A stretch of 64,000 nt of DNA. It comes from Vulcanimicrobiota bacterium (GTDB taxonomy: Bacteria; Vulcanimicrobiota; Xenobia; Xenobiales; JADMJV01). Every line of letters starts with the position of its first letter. Within the stretch, counting starts at the first letter, position 1. This document shows, in pieces, positions 51,978 through 63,298 of this stretch. The position numbers and the translations under genes are program-made. The stretch spans positions 1 through 64,000 of the forward strand of contig JAHBVR010000010.1 in NCBI GenBank assembly GCA_019637395.1, in the 5' to 3' direction. The notes under the pieces are model-generated. The model worked only from the letters and a program-made list of their open reading frames with translations, searched no databases and was not told where the DNA came from.

Positions 51978-52550
51978 ATGTGGACTGACGTTTTGCCTTT
52001 ATTGCTCTTCTTTGGATTTTACAAGTGGAAGGGCATCTACGCCGCCACCGGCTCGGCCATCGCCGCCGGCATCTTCGGCGCCATCTACCGCTACCGCAAG
52101 GAAGGCAAAATCGAGCCCCTCCCCCTCTTCACGCTGGCACTGATCGTGGTGCTGGGCGGACTGACGATTTACCTGAAAGACCCGCGCTTTCTAATCTGGA
52201 AGCCGACCGTCGCCTACACGGCCACCGCGCTCTTTTTTGCTTTGTCATGCCGAGCCGGCCAAACGCCCATGCTGGAGCGCCTGCTGGGCAGCTCTCTGAA
52301 GCTGGCTCCCGCTCAATGGCGCAGCGGAACCTGGGCTTACGTCGGCTATTTCTTCTTCGCCGCCCTTTTGAATCTGGCCGTCGGCTATTCGGTCAGCCTG
52401 GACCTGTGGGTCAAATACAAGGTCTTCGGCACTATCGTGTTGAGCATGACCTTCATGGTGGGCCACACCATGTGGCTCTCCGGCAAGCAGTTGCCCGAAG
52501 CGGCCGAGGCCGCCGAGACCGTAGCCGAGGCGGTGGTCAGCGAACCCTGA
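51978..52550 (+). CDS. yciB: YciB/IspZ-type inner-membrane protein
   Basis: The 190-residue protein has about five membrane segments and family motifs (LPLLLFFGFYKWKGIYAATG at the N-terminus, LFFALSCRAG, and the central WAYVGYFFFAALLNLAVGYSVSLDLWVKYKVFG). YciB (intracellular septation protein A) interacts with cell-envelope machinery. Gap of 57 bp to the SRP RNA. No site with a strong ribosome-binding sequence is obvious ahead of ATG 51978. Confidence 0.85.
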   Translation: MWTDVLPLLLFFGFYKWKGIYAATGSAIAAGIFGAIYRYRKEGKIEPLPLFTLALIVVLGGLTIYLKDPRFLIWKPTVAYTATALFFALSCRAGQTPMLERLLGSSLKLAPAQWRSGTWAYVGYFFFAALLNLAVGYSVSLDLWVKYKVFGTIVLSMTFMVGHTMWLSGKQLPEAAEAAETVAEAVVSEP

Positions 52551-52570
52551 ACCTGCCAAGCTGGCTATAT

Positions 52571-52849
52571 ATGGATAGCCAGGACTCCTATAGCGTGGCT
52601 GAGGCCAGTTGCCGGCGCTCATTCACAAAGCCGAAAAACCCGGGCCCGTGCGGCTTACCCGGCGCGGGAAAACCTGTGGCGGTATTACTCTCCCAGAAAG
52701 AGTATAGCCACCTGACCGATCCTCCAGGGGCCTGGTTCGATCGCATCATGGCTCTCCGGGAGTCCGGCCGACTCGGCACCGAAGAGAGTGACGGCAATGA
52801 GTTTGAGGGCTTACGCGACCGTAACCTCGGGCGCCCCGTGGACCTGTGA
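52571..52849 (+). pseudogene. Phd/YefM-type antitoxin gene with compensating frameshifts
   Basis: The frame stays open for 92 codons, but the segment from about residue 16 (CRRSFTKPKNPGPCGLPGAG) does not match the family. The other frame across the same bases reads IHKAEKPGPVRLTRRGK, which is the expected continuation, before the original frame resumes with KPVAVLLSQKEYSHL. Two indels thus bracket about 50 bp. The DNA-binding N-terminus (SYSVAEA) and end are normal. The gene is probably a decayed antitoxin; it overlaps the toxin gene by GTGA. Confidence 0.72.
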
Positions 52850-53264
52850 AATATCTCCTGGACACGAACATCCTTTCAGAGCCAGGACGCACAAAGCCGG
52901 AGCATCGAGTTCTCGAGAAACGGGCAGCCCACAAAGCGCACTGCGTAATTACACTACGGCATCTTCCGTCTGCCCGCTGGAAAAAGGCGAACGGAGTTGG
53001 AACTGCTGGCTTCGGCATATTCCGACCTACCGATTCTGCCCTACGATCAGGAAGTAGCCTCTCGCCATGCACAAGTGAAAAGCAGACTGGAACGAGCCGG
53101 CACATCGATGCCTGAAACCGATGGTCAAATCGCAGCGATAGCCGAGGCTGGTGACTCGCAATGAAGCCGACTTTCGGCACTATCCAGGCCTCAAGATCGA
53201 GAACTGGTTCTTGAAGCGATTTCCTCAGAACTTGAAGAAAACTTCTCAACCGGACGTGGATTGA
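52846..53264 (+). pseudogene. VapC-type PIN-domain toxin, decayed
   Basis: GTG 52846 opens a frame with the PIN N-terminus (MKYLLDTNILSEPGRTKPEH) up to HCVIT. The expected Glu helix is missing, and a second frame continues as YGIFRLPAGKRRTELELLASAYS and PETDGQIAAIAEAG. A third frame then gives TRNEADFRHYPGLKIENWF and ends at 53264. At least two deletions with frameshifts have occurred, and the second acidic PIN residue is lost. The toxin is not functional as read. Confidence 0.78.
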
Positions 53265-53372
53265 AATCCGGTAACAATGGGGTAAAGACGCGTCTGGCCG
53301 ATAGGCCTAGAATATCCCCAGGCTCCTGCGCAGGAATTTAATGGTTTTCCTGCAATAACTGAAAAAAATTCT
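53265..53372. other. Non-coding gap
   Basis: The 108 bp between the decayed toxin gene and the M23 peptidase gene contain no recognised site, gene or strong inverted repeat. Confidence 0.6.
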
Positions 53373-54338
53373 ATGACGAAACTTTCGCGACAAGCTCACA
53401 GCGGCACCGGAACCTGGCGGGACGGCCTGGTGGTGAAGCTCATGGTCGGCAAGCAAGGGGTAGTGTATCGCATCTCTCCCTGGATTGTGCTGGCCAGTTT
53501 GCTGCTGCTGGGGGCGGGGGCGCGGACGCTGGCCTCCAATCAAAACACCCGGGAGCAAGCGCTCAAGACCCGCATCGCCGAGTTGGAAGAAGAGAAGCGC
53601 CAGGCGCACACCTTCCTGCAGCGCAAGGAACGCGAGAAGAAACAGGCCCTGGCGCTGGCTCAGATGCGCTCCGAAGAACTCTGGGAAGAACTGCGCGCTC
53701 GCGATCAGCAGATGGATCAGATCTGGAAGGTGGTTGGCAAACACCCGAGTTCCAGCCACAGCAAAACCCGGCGTTCCCTGAACAGTTCGCGCTCACGAAC
53801 CCATCCGCTGGTTTTAAAAAGACGCTACCTCGAACTGCAGAAAGCCTTGCACGGCGACGATGGCGAGCTGAAGCAGCTACGCACAGCCGCCATTTCTTAC
53901 CACAAAGAACAGGTGCGTCAGGCCAGGTTGGCCCTGTGGAACACGCAACCGACCTTATGGCCCTGCGAAGGCTACTTCTCCAGCCCCTTCGGCTATCGCA
54001 TTCATCCCGTGCTGGGCTATGCGCGCTTCCATTCGGGTTGCGACATCGCGGCCAGCACCGGAACTCCCATCTATGCCACCGCCGCCGGCCGTATCACCAA
54101 CGCCGATTACCTCGGCGGCTACGGCCTGGCCGTCACCATCGACCATGGCGCCGGGCTTTCCACTCTCTACGGGCACTGCTCCGCGGTCTGTGTCAAAAAT
54201 GGCGACTATGTACGCAAAGGACAACTGGTAGCCAACGTCGGTAGCACCGGCATGTCGACCGGACCTCACTGCCACTACGAGGTTCACCAGAACGGCGCTC
54301 AGATCGACCCCGCCCCCTTCATGCAGCATCGCAGGTAA
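53373..54338 (+). CDS. M23-family peptidoglycan endopeptidase, membrane anchored
   Basis: The 321-residue protein has a single N-terminal membrane segment (SPWIVLASLLLLGAGARTLAS), a charged coiled coil (residues about 65-125) and a C-terminal M23 domain: RFHSGCDIA (His and Asp zinc ligands), LYGHCSAV and GPHCHYEVHQNG (His-x-His). The domain cleaves peptide cross-links in peptidoglycan; a coiled-coil N-terminus is typical of those that act in cell division or growth. It lies after the decayed vapBC locus and before the DUF4870-like gene. Confidence 0.9.
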   Translation: MTKLSRQAHSGTGTWRDGLVVKLMVGKQGVVYRISPWIVLASLLLLGAGARTLASNQNTREQALKTRIAELEEEKRQAHTFLQRKEREKKQALALAQMRSEELWEELRARDQQMDQIWKVVGKHPSSSHSKTRRSLNSSRSRTHPLVLKRRYLELQKALHGDDGELKQLRTAAISYHKEQVRQARLALWNTQPTLWPCEGYFSSPFGYRIHPVLGYARFHSGCDIAASTGTPIYATAAGRITNADYLGGYGLAVTIDHGAGLSTLYGHCSAVCVKNGDYVRKGQLVANVGSTGMSTGPHCHYEVHQNGAQIDPAPFMQHRR

Positions 54339-54365
54339 CCGCAGTCGGGCGGTGAATTATTAAGA

Positions 54366-55256
54366 ATGGCCAACGAGTACGACGACATCCTTCCTCCTCT
54401 ATCCAGTGAGGACAAGATGATGGCCGGATCCTGCTACCCCTTCTGGCCCGTCGTTCCCCTCTTCGTGCTGCTGAGCTCCAAGCGCCAGGACCCATTTTTA
54501 GCCTTCCACGCCGTGCAGGCATTGGCCGTGGGGCTGACCACCAGCACCCTTTCCGTGGTGGGACTCTTCTTGCTCTGGGTGACTTATTCAAGCCTGCCCA
54601 CCAGCTGGATGATGACTTCGGGCGCCATAGGCGCCGTGCTGATGCTGGCGGCCATGGCCTTCGGCGGATTCTGTTTCCTGGCTTCGATCTTCCTGGGCTG
54701 GCAGGCTTCCTCGGGACGCTTCCTGCGCGTGGCCGGGCTGGGCGACCTGTGTGAAGCCCGCATGGCCAGCCTGCTCGGACTGAGCGCCACTCAATTGCGC
54801 CAACTGGCGGTGGATCGCGAGCTGGCTCTCGAGGAGAAAGTGACGGTGCTGGCCCCTATCGCCACGCCCGAGCAAATGCAGGCCGAAATGGACCGCTGGG
54901 CGCAACCCCAGGCCCAGGCTCAGACCTGGTGGGGCAAATCCCAGCCAGCGCAGGCTCAAGTCCAGGCTCAGGCGACCGAAGTGGACTGGCAGCCAGAACC
55001 CGAACCCGTGCGCCAGGCTCAGCCACCTCAACAGCCACGCCCAGCCGCCCAGCCGGAGGTAAAACCCTGGCGTCCGGCCGCGGCCCAGTCGCCGGCTCCC
55101 CCCCAGCCCGCGACCCGGCCCAGCAGCGGTGAAGTGAAGCCATGGCGCCCCGCTCCGGCGCAGCCAACTCCTGCCGCCCGACCGGTATCCTTCCCCAGCG
55201 TCGCGCGCGAGGCGCCGGAAGAGAAGAAAAAGTGGTGGACCCCCAAAGAAGGTTAG
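54366..55256 (+). CDS. DUF4870-like membrane protein with disordered tail
   Basis: The 296-residue protein has three or four membrane segments in the first 125 residues (YPFWPVVPLFVLLSSKRQDPFLAFHAVQAL, in the Tic20/DUF4870 style). The C-terminal 110 residues are Pro, Ala and Gln rich with repeats of KPWRPA, probably disordered and cytoplasmic. Function is unknown. Confidence 0.65.
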   Translation: MANEYDDILPPLSSEDKMMAGSCYPFWPVVPLFVLLSSKRQDPFLAFHAVQALAVGLTTSTLSVVGLFLLWVTYSSLPTSWMMTSGAIGAVLMLAAMAFGGFCFLASIFLGWQASSGRFLRVAGLGDLCEARMASLLGLSATQLRQLAVDRELALEEKVTVLAPIATPEQMQAEMDRWAQPQAQAQTWWGKSQPAQAQVQAQATEVDWQPEPEPVRQAQPPQQPRPAAQPEVKPWRPAAAQSPAPPQPATRPSSGEVKPWRPAPAQPTPAARPVSFPSVAREAPEEKKKWWTPKEG

Positions 55257-55317
55257 TCCGCGCAGCGGATAGCCGCACACCATTTGCCGGAGTGAGCAGC
55301 TCCGCCGCGACCGGAGG

Positions 55318-56277
55318 CTAAACTGAAGGGGCGTCGTCGGGCCGGATATGGGCGCGGGCGGCGGCTTCGGGGTCTTTCTTTTTGCGCCTGGTCTTGTCGA
55401 AGGGGGGCGGGGCTTTGTCCTCCAGGTAGGCGGTTCCCCAGGTCTTTCCGAGGCTGAAGTAAATGTGACGGTCCTGCAATTGGTCCCAGGGGATCTGGGT
55501 CGAGAGCATGCAGATTTGCAGCATCAGGTGGCGCAGGGCCGGCGGTAACAGCACCCCCGTTTCCAGAACGTCGCGTTGCTGATAGTAGTTGAGCAAATGG
55601 AGCGAAAGCAACTGGCGGCGAGCAGTGTGAAATTCGCTCTGGCGCAGGGCCGGCAGGTGCATCTGAGCCTCAGCGTAGCTGACCCAGGGCTGGCGTCCGA
55701 TCAATTGAAACAATTTTTGCCGCCGCTCGCGCCCTCGCTGTTGGCGGCAGCCAAGACACAGCCGGCGCTCCTGGAGAGCCCCACAGAGCTGGCAGGGCAT
55801 GGCTCCCTGGCTACGCAGCCATACGTCGCGCCGCTCCTTCTGGCGCAGGGCGCGCAGGAAGCTGGCGCGCAGGTCCGGGTCCTCCACTCCGGCGGCCAGG
55901 CGCTCCAGGCGATATTCGACCGAACGGGGCAATTCGATAGCACTCAGCTCGTCCGAGGCGGGCGCGGGGCCTTCGCCCAGGATAGGCACGACCACGCCCA
56001 CCTGGCAGCGCAACTGCTCGACCCGCAGGCGAGGGAAGCGCCGGGCCAGGGAGGTCAGAATCGAGTCCTGCGCGAGCATGATTTCCTGGGCCCAAACGGG
56101 CGCCCGCACCCGCAACCAGAGAATGCGCCCCTGGAGCTTTTGCGGAGTGCAGTGAGGAGCCAGCCGGGCTCCCACCAGTTCCGGCCAGCAGGCCTGAATC
56201 TGAAAGCGCGCCAGTTTCTGAGTGATGCCCAAATCCTCAACAGCCGGGGCCAGGCTGAGTCCCAACGGCCTCAGCAC
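55318..56277 (-). CDS. DUF721/DciA-like protein with a zinc-ribbon-like insertion
   Basis: The 319-residue protein has the DUF721 (DciA-like) N-terminal fold (FQIQACWPELVGARLAPHC, then GRILWLRVRAPVWAQEIMLAQDSIL), and a further segment with two CxxC pairs (CQLCGALQERRLCLGC, residues about 170-190) that could bind zinc. It is longer than a standard DciA. DciA is the likely replicative-helicase loader where DnaC is absent. The gene overlaps the recF end by 7 bp. Confidence 0.75.
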   Translation of the reverse strand: MLRPLGLSLAPAVEDLGITQKLARFQIQACWPELVGARLAPHCTPQKLQGRILWLRVRAPVWAQEIMLAQDSILTSLARRFPRLRVEQLRCQVGVVVPILGEGPAPASDELSAIELPRSVEYRLERLAAGVEDPDLRASFLRALRQKERRDVWLRSQGAMPCQLCGALQERRLCLGCRQQRGRERRQKLFQLIGRQPWVSYAEAQMHLPALRQSEFHTARRQLLSLHLLNYYQQRDVLETGVLLPPALRHLMLQICMLSTQIPWDQLQDRHIYFSLGKTWGTAYLEDKAPPPFDKTRRKKKDPEAAARAHIRPDDAPSV

Positions 56278-57335
56278 GGCCTCACTCGTCCCTCCTCCAC
56301 CCGGTAGAGACGGTGCTCGGGGGACAGGTCCAGGGGCGTGGCGGTGGTAATCAACACCTGGGAGGCGCCTTCCAACCAGCGTAGCAAACGGGCCTGGCGG
56401 CCCGGATCGAGTTCGGAGAAACAGTCGTCCAACAACACCACCGGGCGCTCCTTTCCAATCTCGAGCAGCATTTCCGCCTGAGCCAGGCGCATAGCCAGAG
56501 CCAGCGTGCGGCGCTGGCCTTGCGAGCCGAAACGGCGCACCAGAGCCTCTCCCAAGGAGAGTTGCACTTCGTCACGGTGGGGTCCTACCAGGCAGGTGCG
56601 CCGGCGCCACTCTTCCTGGTGAGCGCGGCGTAGAGTTTCGCCGAAGTCATGCTCCACGCAAGGGCGGTAAACGAGACGGAGAATACAGGTCTCACCGGAG
56701 AATTCGGCATATAGCGAAGTCAGGCGAGGCTCCAACTGCCGGCAGATTTCGGCCCGAAACTGCATCAACTGCGAGCCGAACTGCACCAGAAGCTGATCCC
56801 AACTTTCCAGTTCGGCGCGCGAAGATTGAGCCCGCAGCAAGGCCCCTTTTTGGCGCAGCACTTTCTGATAGCGCCCCAGGGCCTCCAGATAGGCCGGATA
56901 TAATTTGCACAACAGCAGATCGAGATAACCACGGCGCATTTCCGGGCCTCCCTGCACCAGTTCCAGGTCGTCGGGAGTAAAGAGCGCCAGCGGCAGCTCG
57001 CTGAGAAAGTCGGCCAGGCGGCGCACCGGCTGGTTCTGAAGCAGGATGTGGCGCTGCAGGGGCTGGGCCTGCCAGCGCATGGTCAACTGGCGAGGCCGGC
57101 CGGAATCGCGCTCCATGGCAAGATGCAGCCCCCCGTCGGGCTGGCCCCAACGGATCAGGTCCGCTTCTTTACTGGTGCGAAAAGAACGGGCGGTGGCGCC
57201 CAGATAGACGGCCTCCAACAGGGCCGTTTTGCCCTGGGCGTTGCGCCCTTCAAAAACATGCAGACCGGCACCCAACTCCACCTCCTGAAAGGTGTAGTTG
57301 CGAAAATCCTGGAGACGGAGCGCGGAAATCCTCAT
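56271..57335 (-). CDS. recF: DNA replication/repair protein RecF
   Basis: The 354-residue SMC-like ATPase has Walker A (EGRNAQGKTALLEAVYL), a signature (GSQGQRRTLALAMRLAQ) and Walker B (VVLLDDCFSELD). It acts in gap repair through the RecFOR pathway. Start ATG 57335 after GGTGGGAAG. It overlaps the dciA-like gene, and is divergent from the glycosyltransferase gene over 55 bp. Confidence 0.92.
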   Translation of the reverse strand: MRISALRLQDFRNYTFQEVELGAGLHVFEGRNAQGKTALLEAVYLGATARSFRTSKEADLIRWGQPDGGLHLAMERDSGRPRQLTMRWQAQPLQRHILLQNQPVRRLADFLSELPLALFTPDDLELVQGGPEMRRGYLDLLLCKLYPAYLEALGRYQKVLRQKGALLRAQSSRAELESWDQLLVQFGSQLMQFRAEICRQLEPRLTSLYAEFSGETCILRLVYRPCVEHDFGETLRRAHQEEWRRRTCLVGPHRDEVQLSLGEALVRRFGSQGQRRTLALAMRLAQAEMLLEIGKERPVVLLDDCFSELDPGRQARLLRWLEGASQVLITTATPLDLSPEHRLYRVEEGRVRPC

Positions 57336-57390
57336 CTTCCCACCCAATGTTTCCGCAAGGCATAAGGGTCCCTCCATAGAACACGCCCGC

Positions 57391-58530
57391 GTGCGAATCG
57401 CCCACTTCAGCGACTGCTACACGCCGCGTATCAACGGCGTAACCACTTCCATCCAGGTGCTCAAACGGGCCCTGGAGCGCGAAGGCCATGAAGTGCACCT
57501 TTTTGTACCACGTTACCAGCGCCAGGATCCGCCCGAGAAGGCTGTCCATCGCATCGGGTCCGTGTATATGCCGCTGCAACCGGAAGACCGCATGGGGCTG
57601 CCCTGGCCACCGGGACAGATGCGCCGGCTCTATGCCCAAAAATTTGACATTGTACACGTGCACACGCCCTTCAACATGGGATGGATGGGCTACAGCAAGG
57701 CGTTTTGGGGTGGCACGCCCATGGTCTTCACCCACCACACCCTGTGGGAGGAATACGCCCATTACCTCAAGATTGTCCCCTTGAGGCTGGGACGTTGGGT
57801 GGGCCGGCAGCTTTGCGATTTTTACTTCCGGCGCGCGCGAGCGGTGGTGATGCCTTCCCATGAAGTCGCCGAGGCTATCAAAGGGCGTCTGCGCTGCCGC
57901 TACGAGGTCATTCCCACCGGCATCGACTGCCAGGCTTTGCACCACGGCGACGCTCGAGCAGCCCGCCAGGAACTGCGTCTGAACGAAGGCGATGCGCTGT
58001 TTCTCTACGTGGGGCGGATGGGCAAAGAGAAGTCCATCGACTATCTGCTCAAGGCCTTCCGGGACTACCGCCAGGCGGGCGGGCAGGCCCATTTTGCCTT
58101 GATCGGGGGCGGTCCGGAACTGGAAAACCTCCAGCGCATGACGGTCGAAATGGGCATCGGCCCGAGCTGCCATTTCCTCGGCTATCGCCAGCGCGACCGG
58201 CTCAAAGACTACCTGGCGGCCACCAAAATTTTTCTGTTCGCCAGCCAGACCGAGACCCAGGGCCTGGTGCTGCTCGAAGCGGCCGCGGCCGGGGTGCCTG
58301 TCATAGCGGTAAGAGCCAGCGGCGTAAACGAAGCCGTCGAGCCCGAAGGCAGCGGACTGCTGACTGCTCCGGGCCATTTGGAGGAATTTGTGGCGGCCAT
58401 CCGGCGCCTGGACGGCGATCCCGCTCTTCACCAGCGACTGAGCCAGCAGGCGAGCCGCTGGGCAGAGCGTTTCTCGGACCTGGAAATGGGGCGAAAAATG
58501 ACGAATTTATACCGGTCTTTGGGCCACTGA
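57391..58530 (+). CDS. Glycosyltransferase, GT4 family
   Basis: The protein of about 379 residues has the GT-B layout of family 4: an N-terminal domain (HFSDCYTPRINGVTTSIQVLKRAL, then VHVHTPFNMGWMG) and a C-terminal domain (LFLYVGRMGKEKSIDYLLKAF, then FASQTETQGLVLLEAAAAGVPVIAV with the catalytic Glu). It transfers a sugar to a lipid or glycan, probably mannose-type. The start is set at GTG 57391; the frame is open further upstream. Confidence 0.88.
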   Translation: MRIAHFSDCYTPRINGVTTSIQVLKRALEREGHEVHLFVPRYQRQDPPEKAVHRIGSVYMPLQPEDRMGLPWPPGQMRRLYAQKFDIVHVHTPFNMGWMGYSKAFWGGTPMVFTHHTLWEEYAHYLKIVPLRLGRWVGRQLCDFYFRRARAVVMPSHEVAEAIKGRLRCRYEVIPTGIDCQALHHGDARAARQELRLNEGDALFLYVGRMGKEKSIDYLLKAFRDYRQAGGQAHFALIGGGPELENLQRMTVEMGIGPSCHFLGYRQRDRLKDYLAATKIFLFASQTETQGLVLLEAAAAGVPVIAVRASGVNEAVEPEGSGLLTAPGHLEEFVAAIRRLDGDPALHQRLSQQASRWAERFSDLEMGRKMTNLYRSLGH

Positions 58531-58587
58531 AGGGGCAGGAGAAGCCTGACCTTTCCAGAAGTTTTTTCATCTATGAAGTTATTTTTC

Positions 58588-58610
58588 CAGACTCGGTTTT
58601 TAGGAGTCTG
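58588..58610. repeat. 7-bp inverted repeat in the gyrB leader
   Basis: CAGACTC at 58588-58594 pairs with GAGTCTG at 58604-58610 around a nine-base loop rich in T. It is 80 bp before the gyrB start. There is no T tract after it, so it is not a typical terminator. Confidence 0.4.
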
Positions 58611-58611
58611 A

Positions 58612-60696
<2,085 letters not shown>

Positions 60697-60709
60697 GAGT
60701 CGCCGCACC

Positions 60710-63298
60710 ATGTCCACAGAAGATAGAAAAGACCTCATTCCTGTCGCCGTCATCGACGAGATGCGCGAAGCCTACATGGACTACGCCATGAGCGTGATCG
60801 TGTCGCGCGCCCTGCCCGATGCGCGCGACGGACTCAAGCCGGTGCACCGGCGCATTCTCTACACCATGCGCGAGGAAAACATCACTCCCGACCGGCCCTT
60901 CAAGAAGTCGGCCTCCACCGTCGGAAACGTGATGGCCCGTTACCACCCGCACGGCGACTCGGCCATTTACGACTCGCTGGTGCGCATGGCCCAGCCCTTC
61001 AATCTGCGCTACATGCTGGTGCAGGGCCACGGCAACTTCGGTTCGGTGGACGGCGACAACGCCGCCGCCATGCGTTATACGGAAGCACGTCTTTCCAAGA
61101 TCGCCATGATGATGCTCGAGGACCTGGACAAGGACACGGTCGACTGGCGTCCCAACTTCGACGCCTCGCTGCAAGAGCCGGTGGTATTGCCCAACCGCAT
61201 CCCCAACTTGCTGCTCAACGGTTCGGATGGTATAGCGGTCGGCATGGCCACCAAGATTCCGCCCCACAACCTGAATGAGCTGATCGCCGGCTGTCTGCTG
61301 CTGCTCGACAATGCCGAGACCGAGATCGAGGATCTGATCGAGGTCATCCCTGGTCCCGATTTCCCCACCGGCGGTCAGATTCTGGGCCGCAACGGCATTC
61401 GCGAGGCTTATCGCACCGGTCGCGGCTCGATTCTCATGCGCGCCAAGATCGAAGTGGAAGAGATGAAGCGAAGTGGGCGCCAACAACTGGTGGTGACCGA
61501 GATCCCCTTTCAGGTCAACAAGTCGCGCCTGCAGATCAACATCGCCGAGATGATCAAAGAAAAGCGCATCGAGGGCATCTCGGATATGCGCGACGAGTCG
61601 GATCGCAAGGGCATGCGCATCGTCTTTGAATTGAGCCAGGGATCGCATCCCGAAGTGGTCATGAACCAGCTCTTCAAATACTCCGAGTTGCAGACGACTT
61701 TCGGCGTCAACATGCTGGCCCTGACCAACGGCGTGCCGCGCGTGCTCAACCTGCGCGACATGCTGCTGGAGTTCGTCAACCACCGCCGGGTGGTGGTGCG
61801 CCGCCGCTCCCAATACTTGCTGGACAAGGCGCTCAAACGCGCCCACATCGTCGAAGGCCTGCTGAAAGCGCTTGACCATATCGATGAAATTATCAAGCTG
61901 ATCCGTGGATCGGCCGATCCGGCCGAGGCCCGCATCGGCTTGATGACCCGGTTTGACTTCACCGAGCCGCAGGCTCAGGCCATTCTGGACATGCGCCTGC
62001 AGCGTCTGACCGGCCTGGAGCGCGACAAGCTGCAAAACGAACACAATGAATTGATGGCCGAGATCGCTTTCCTGCGCGGCCTCTTGGAGGATGCGCTGAA
62101 GCTCGACGCGGTAGTGCGTGAGGAAATGGAAGAGGTGCGCAAAGACTTCGGTGACGAGCGCCGCACCGAAATCGTGGCTTTCGCCGGCGAGCTTAATATC
62201 GAGGATCTGATCGCCGAGGAGAAGATGGTGGTTACTATCTCTCAGACCGGCTACATCAAGCGAGTTCCCTACGATACCTACCGCACCCAAAAGCGTGGAG
62301 GCCGGGGCATCTCGGGCACGGGTCTGAAAGAAGAGGACTCGCTGGAACACCTCTTCGTCAGTTCCACTCACCACCATATCCTGTTCTTCACCAACCGGGC
62401 CCGCGTCTTCCGCATGAAAGTGCACGAGATCCAGGAATACTCGCGCACGGCCAAGGGTACTCCTCTGATCAACTTGCTGCCCATCGTGGACGGGGAGCGA
62501 GTCGCCTCCATCATTCCGGTGCGCAGCTTCGAAGACCCGGGCACGATCGTGACCTGCACCCGCGAAGGCATCATCAAACGCACCGAGCTGGAAGCTTATT
62601 CGCGCATCAACTCCTCGGGCTTGATCGCCCTCACCCTGAAGGAAGGTGATGAGCTGGTCAGCGTCAAGTTGACCCCCGGCGACCAGGACCTGATCCTGAT
62701 CACGCAAAACGGCATGGCCATTCGCTTCCACGAGGAAGATGCGCGGGCTCTGGGGCGCACGGCCCAGGGTGTGAAGGGCATTGATCTGCGCGAAGGGGAC
62801 ATGGTGGTGGCCATGGACTCGGTGCAGAAGCGCGAAGCCAACGGCGAGGAAGCGCCCGCTGACGCGGACGCCGAAGTGGTGGCCGAGGGCGAAGAAGCGG
62901 TGGCCAGCGATACCACCCCCGGGGAAAAACTGCTGGTGGTGACCGTCAACGGCTATGGCAAACGCACTCTGCTCGACCAGTATCCGACTCAGGGCCGTGG
63001 CGGCAAGGGCCTGAAGACCCTGCAGATGACCGAAAAGACGGGTCATATCGTGGGCGCTATGGTGGTCGACGATCACCACGAGTTCATGGTCTCGACCTTG
63101 CAAGGAACGCTGATCAAACTGGCGGTCTCCGACGTATCCTGCATCGGACGCGCCACCCAGGGTGTGCGCGTCATTCGCCTGGGCGACGGGGACCTGGTGG
63201 GCGCGGTCACGCGCATCATTCCGGAAGAGAGCGATGACGAGGCGGTCGACGGCGAAGCCGAGGGCGAAATCGAAACTGGAGACGAGCCGGTGCTGTGA
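60710..63298 (+). CDS. gyrA: DNA gyrase subunit A
   Basis: The 862-residue protein has the quinolone-determining region with wild-type Ser and Asp ([19 protein letters not shown]), active-site Tyr in [10 protein letters not shown], and a GyrA-box (QKRGGRG) in the C-terminal pinwheel, needed for supercoiling. An acidic insertion of about 35 residues rich in Glu and Ala lies within the C-terminal domain (about residues 708-742, before [13 protein letters not shown]), and the C-terminus is acidic. Start ATG 60710. Confidence 0.97.
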   Translation: MSTEDRKDLIPVAVIDEMREAYMDYAMSVIVSRALPDARDGLKPVHRRILYTMREENITPDRPFKKSASTVGNVMARYHPHGDSAIYDSLVRMAQPFNLRYMLVQGHGNFGSVDGDNAAAMRYTEARLSKIAMMMLEDLDKDTVDWRPNFDASLQEPVVLPNRIPNLLLNGSDGIAVGMATKIPPHNLNELIAGCLLLLDNAETEIEDLIEVIPGPDFPTGGQILGRNGIREAYRTGRGSILMRAKIEVEEMKRSGRQQLVVTEIPFQVNKSRLQINIAEMIKEKRIEGISDMRDESDRKGMRIVFELSQGSHPEVVMNQLFKYSELQTTFGVNMLALTNGVPRVLNLRDMLLEFVNHRRVVVRRRSQYLLDKALKRAHIVEGLLKALDHIDEIIKLIRGSADPAEARIGLMTRFDFTEPQAQAILDMRLQRLTGLERDKLQNEHNELMAEIAFLRGLLEDALKLDAVVREEMEEVRKDFGDERRTEIVAFAGELNIEDLIAEEKMVVTISQTGYIKRVPYDTYRTQKRGGRGISGTGLKEEDSLEHLFVSSTHHHILFFTNRARVFRMKVHEIQEYSRTAKGTPLINLLPIVDGERVASIIPVRSFEDPGTIVTCTREGIIKRTELEAYSRINSSGLIALTLKEGDELVSVKLTPGDQDLILITQNGMAIRFHEEDARALGRTAQGVKGIDLREGDMVVAMDSVQKREANGEEAPADADAEVVAEGEEAVASDTTPGEKLLVVTVNGYGKRTLLDQYPTQGRGGKGLKTLQMTEKTGHIVGAMVVDDHHEFMVSTLQGTLIKLAVSDVSCIGRATQGVRVIRLGDGDLVGAVTRIIPEESDDEAVDGEAEGEIETGDEPVL

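Noticed and set aside
52571-52849. Treating the antitoxin as an intact gene
   Set aside because: The internal segment matches the family only in another frame, so the open frame is misleading.
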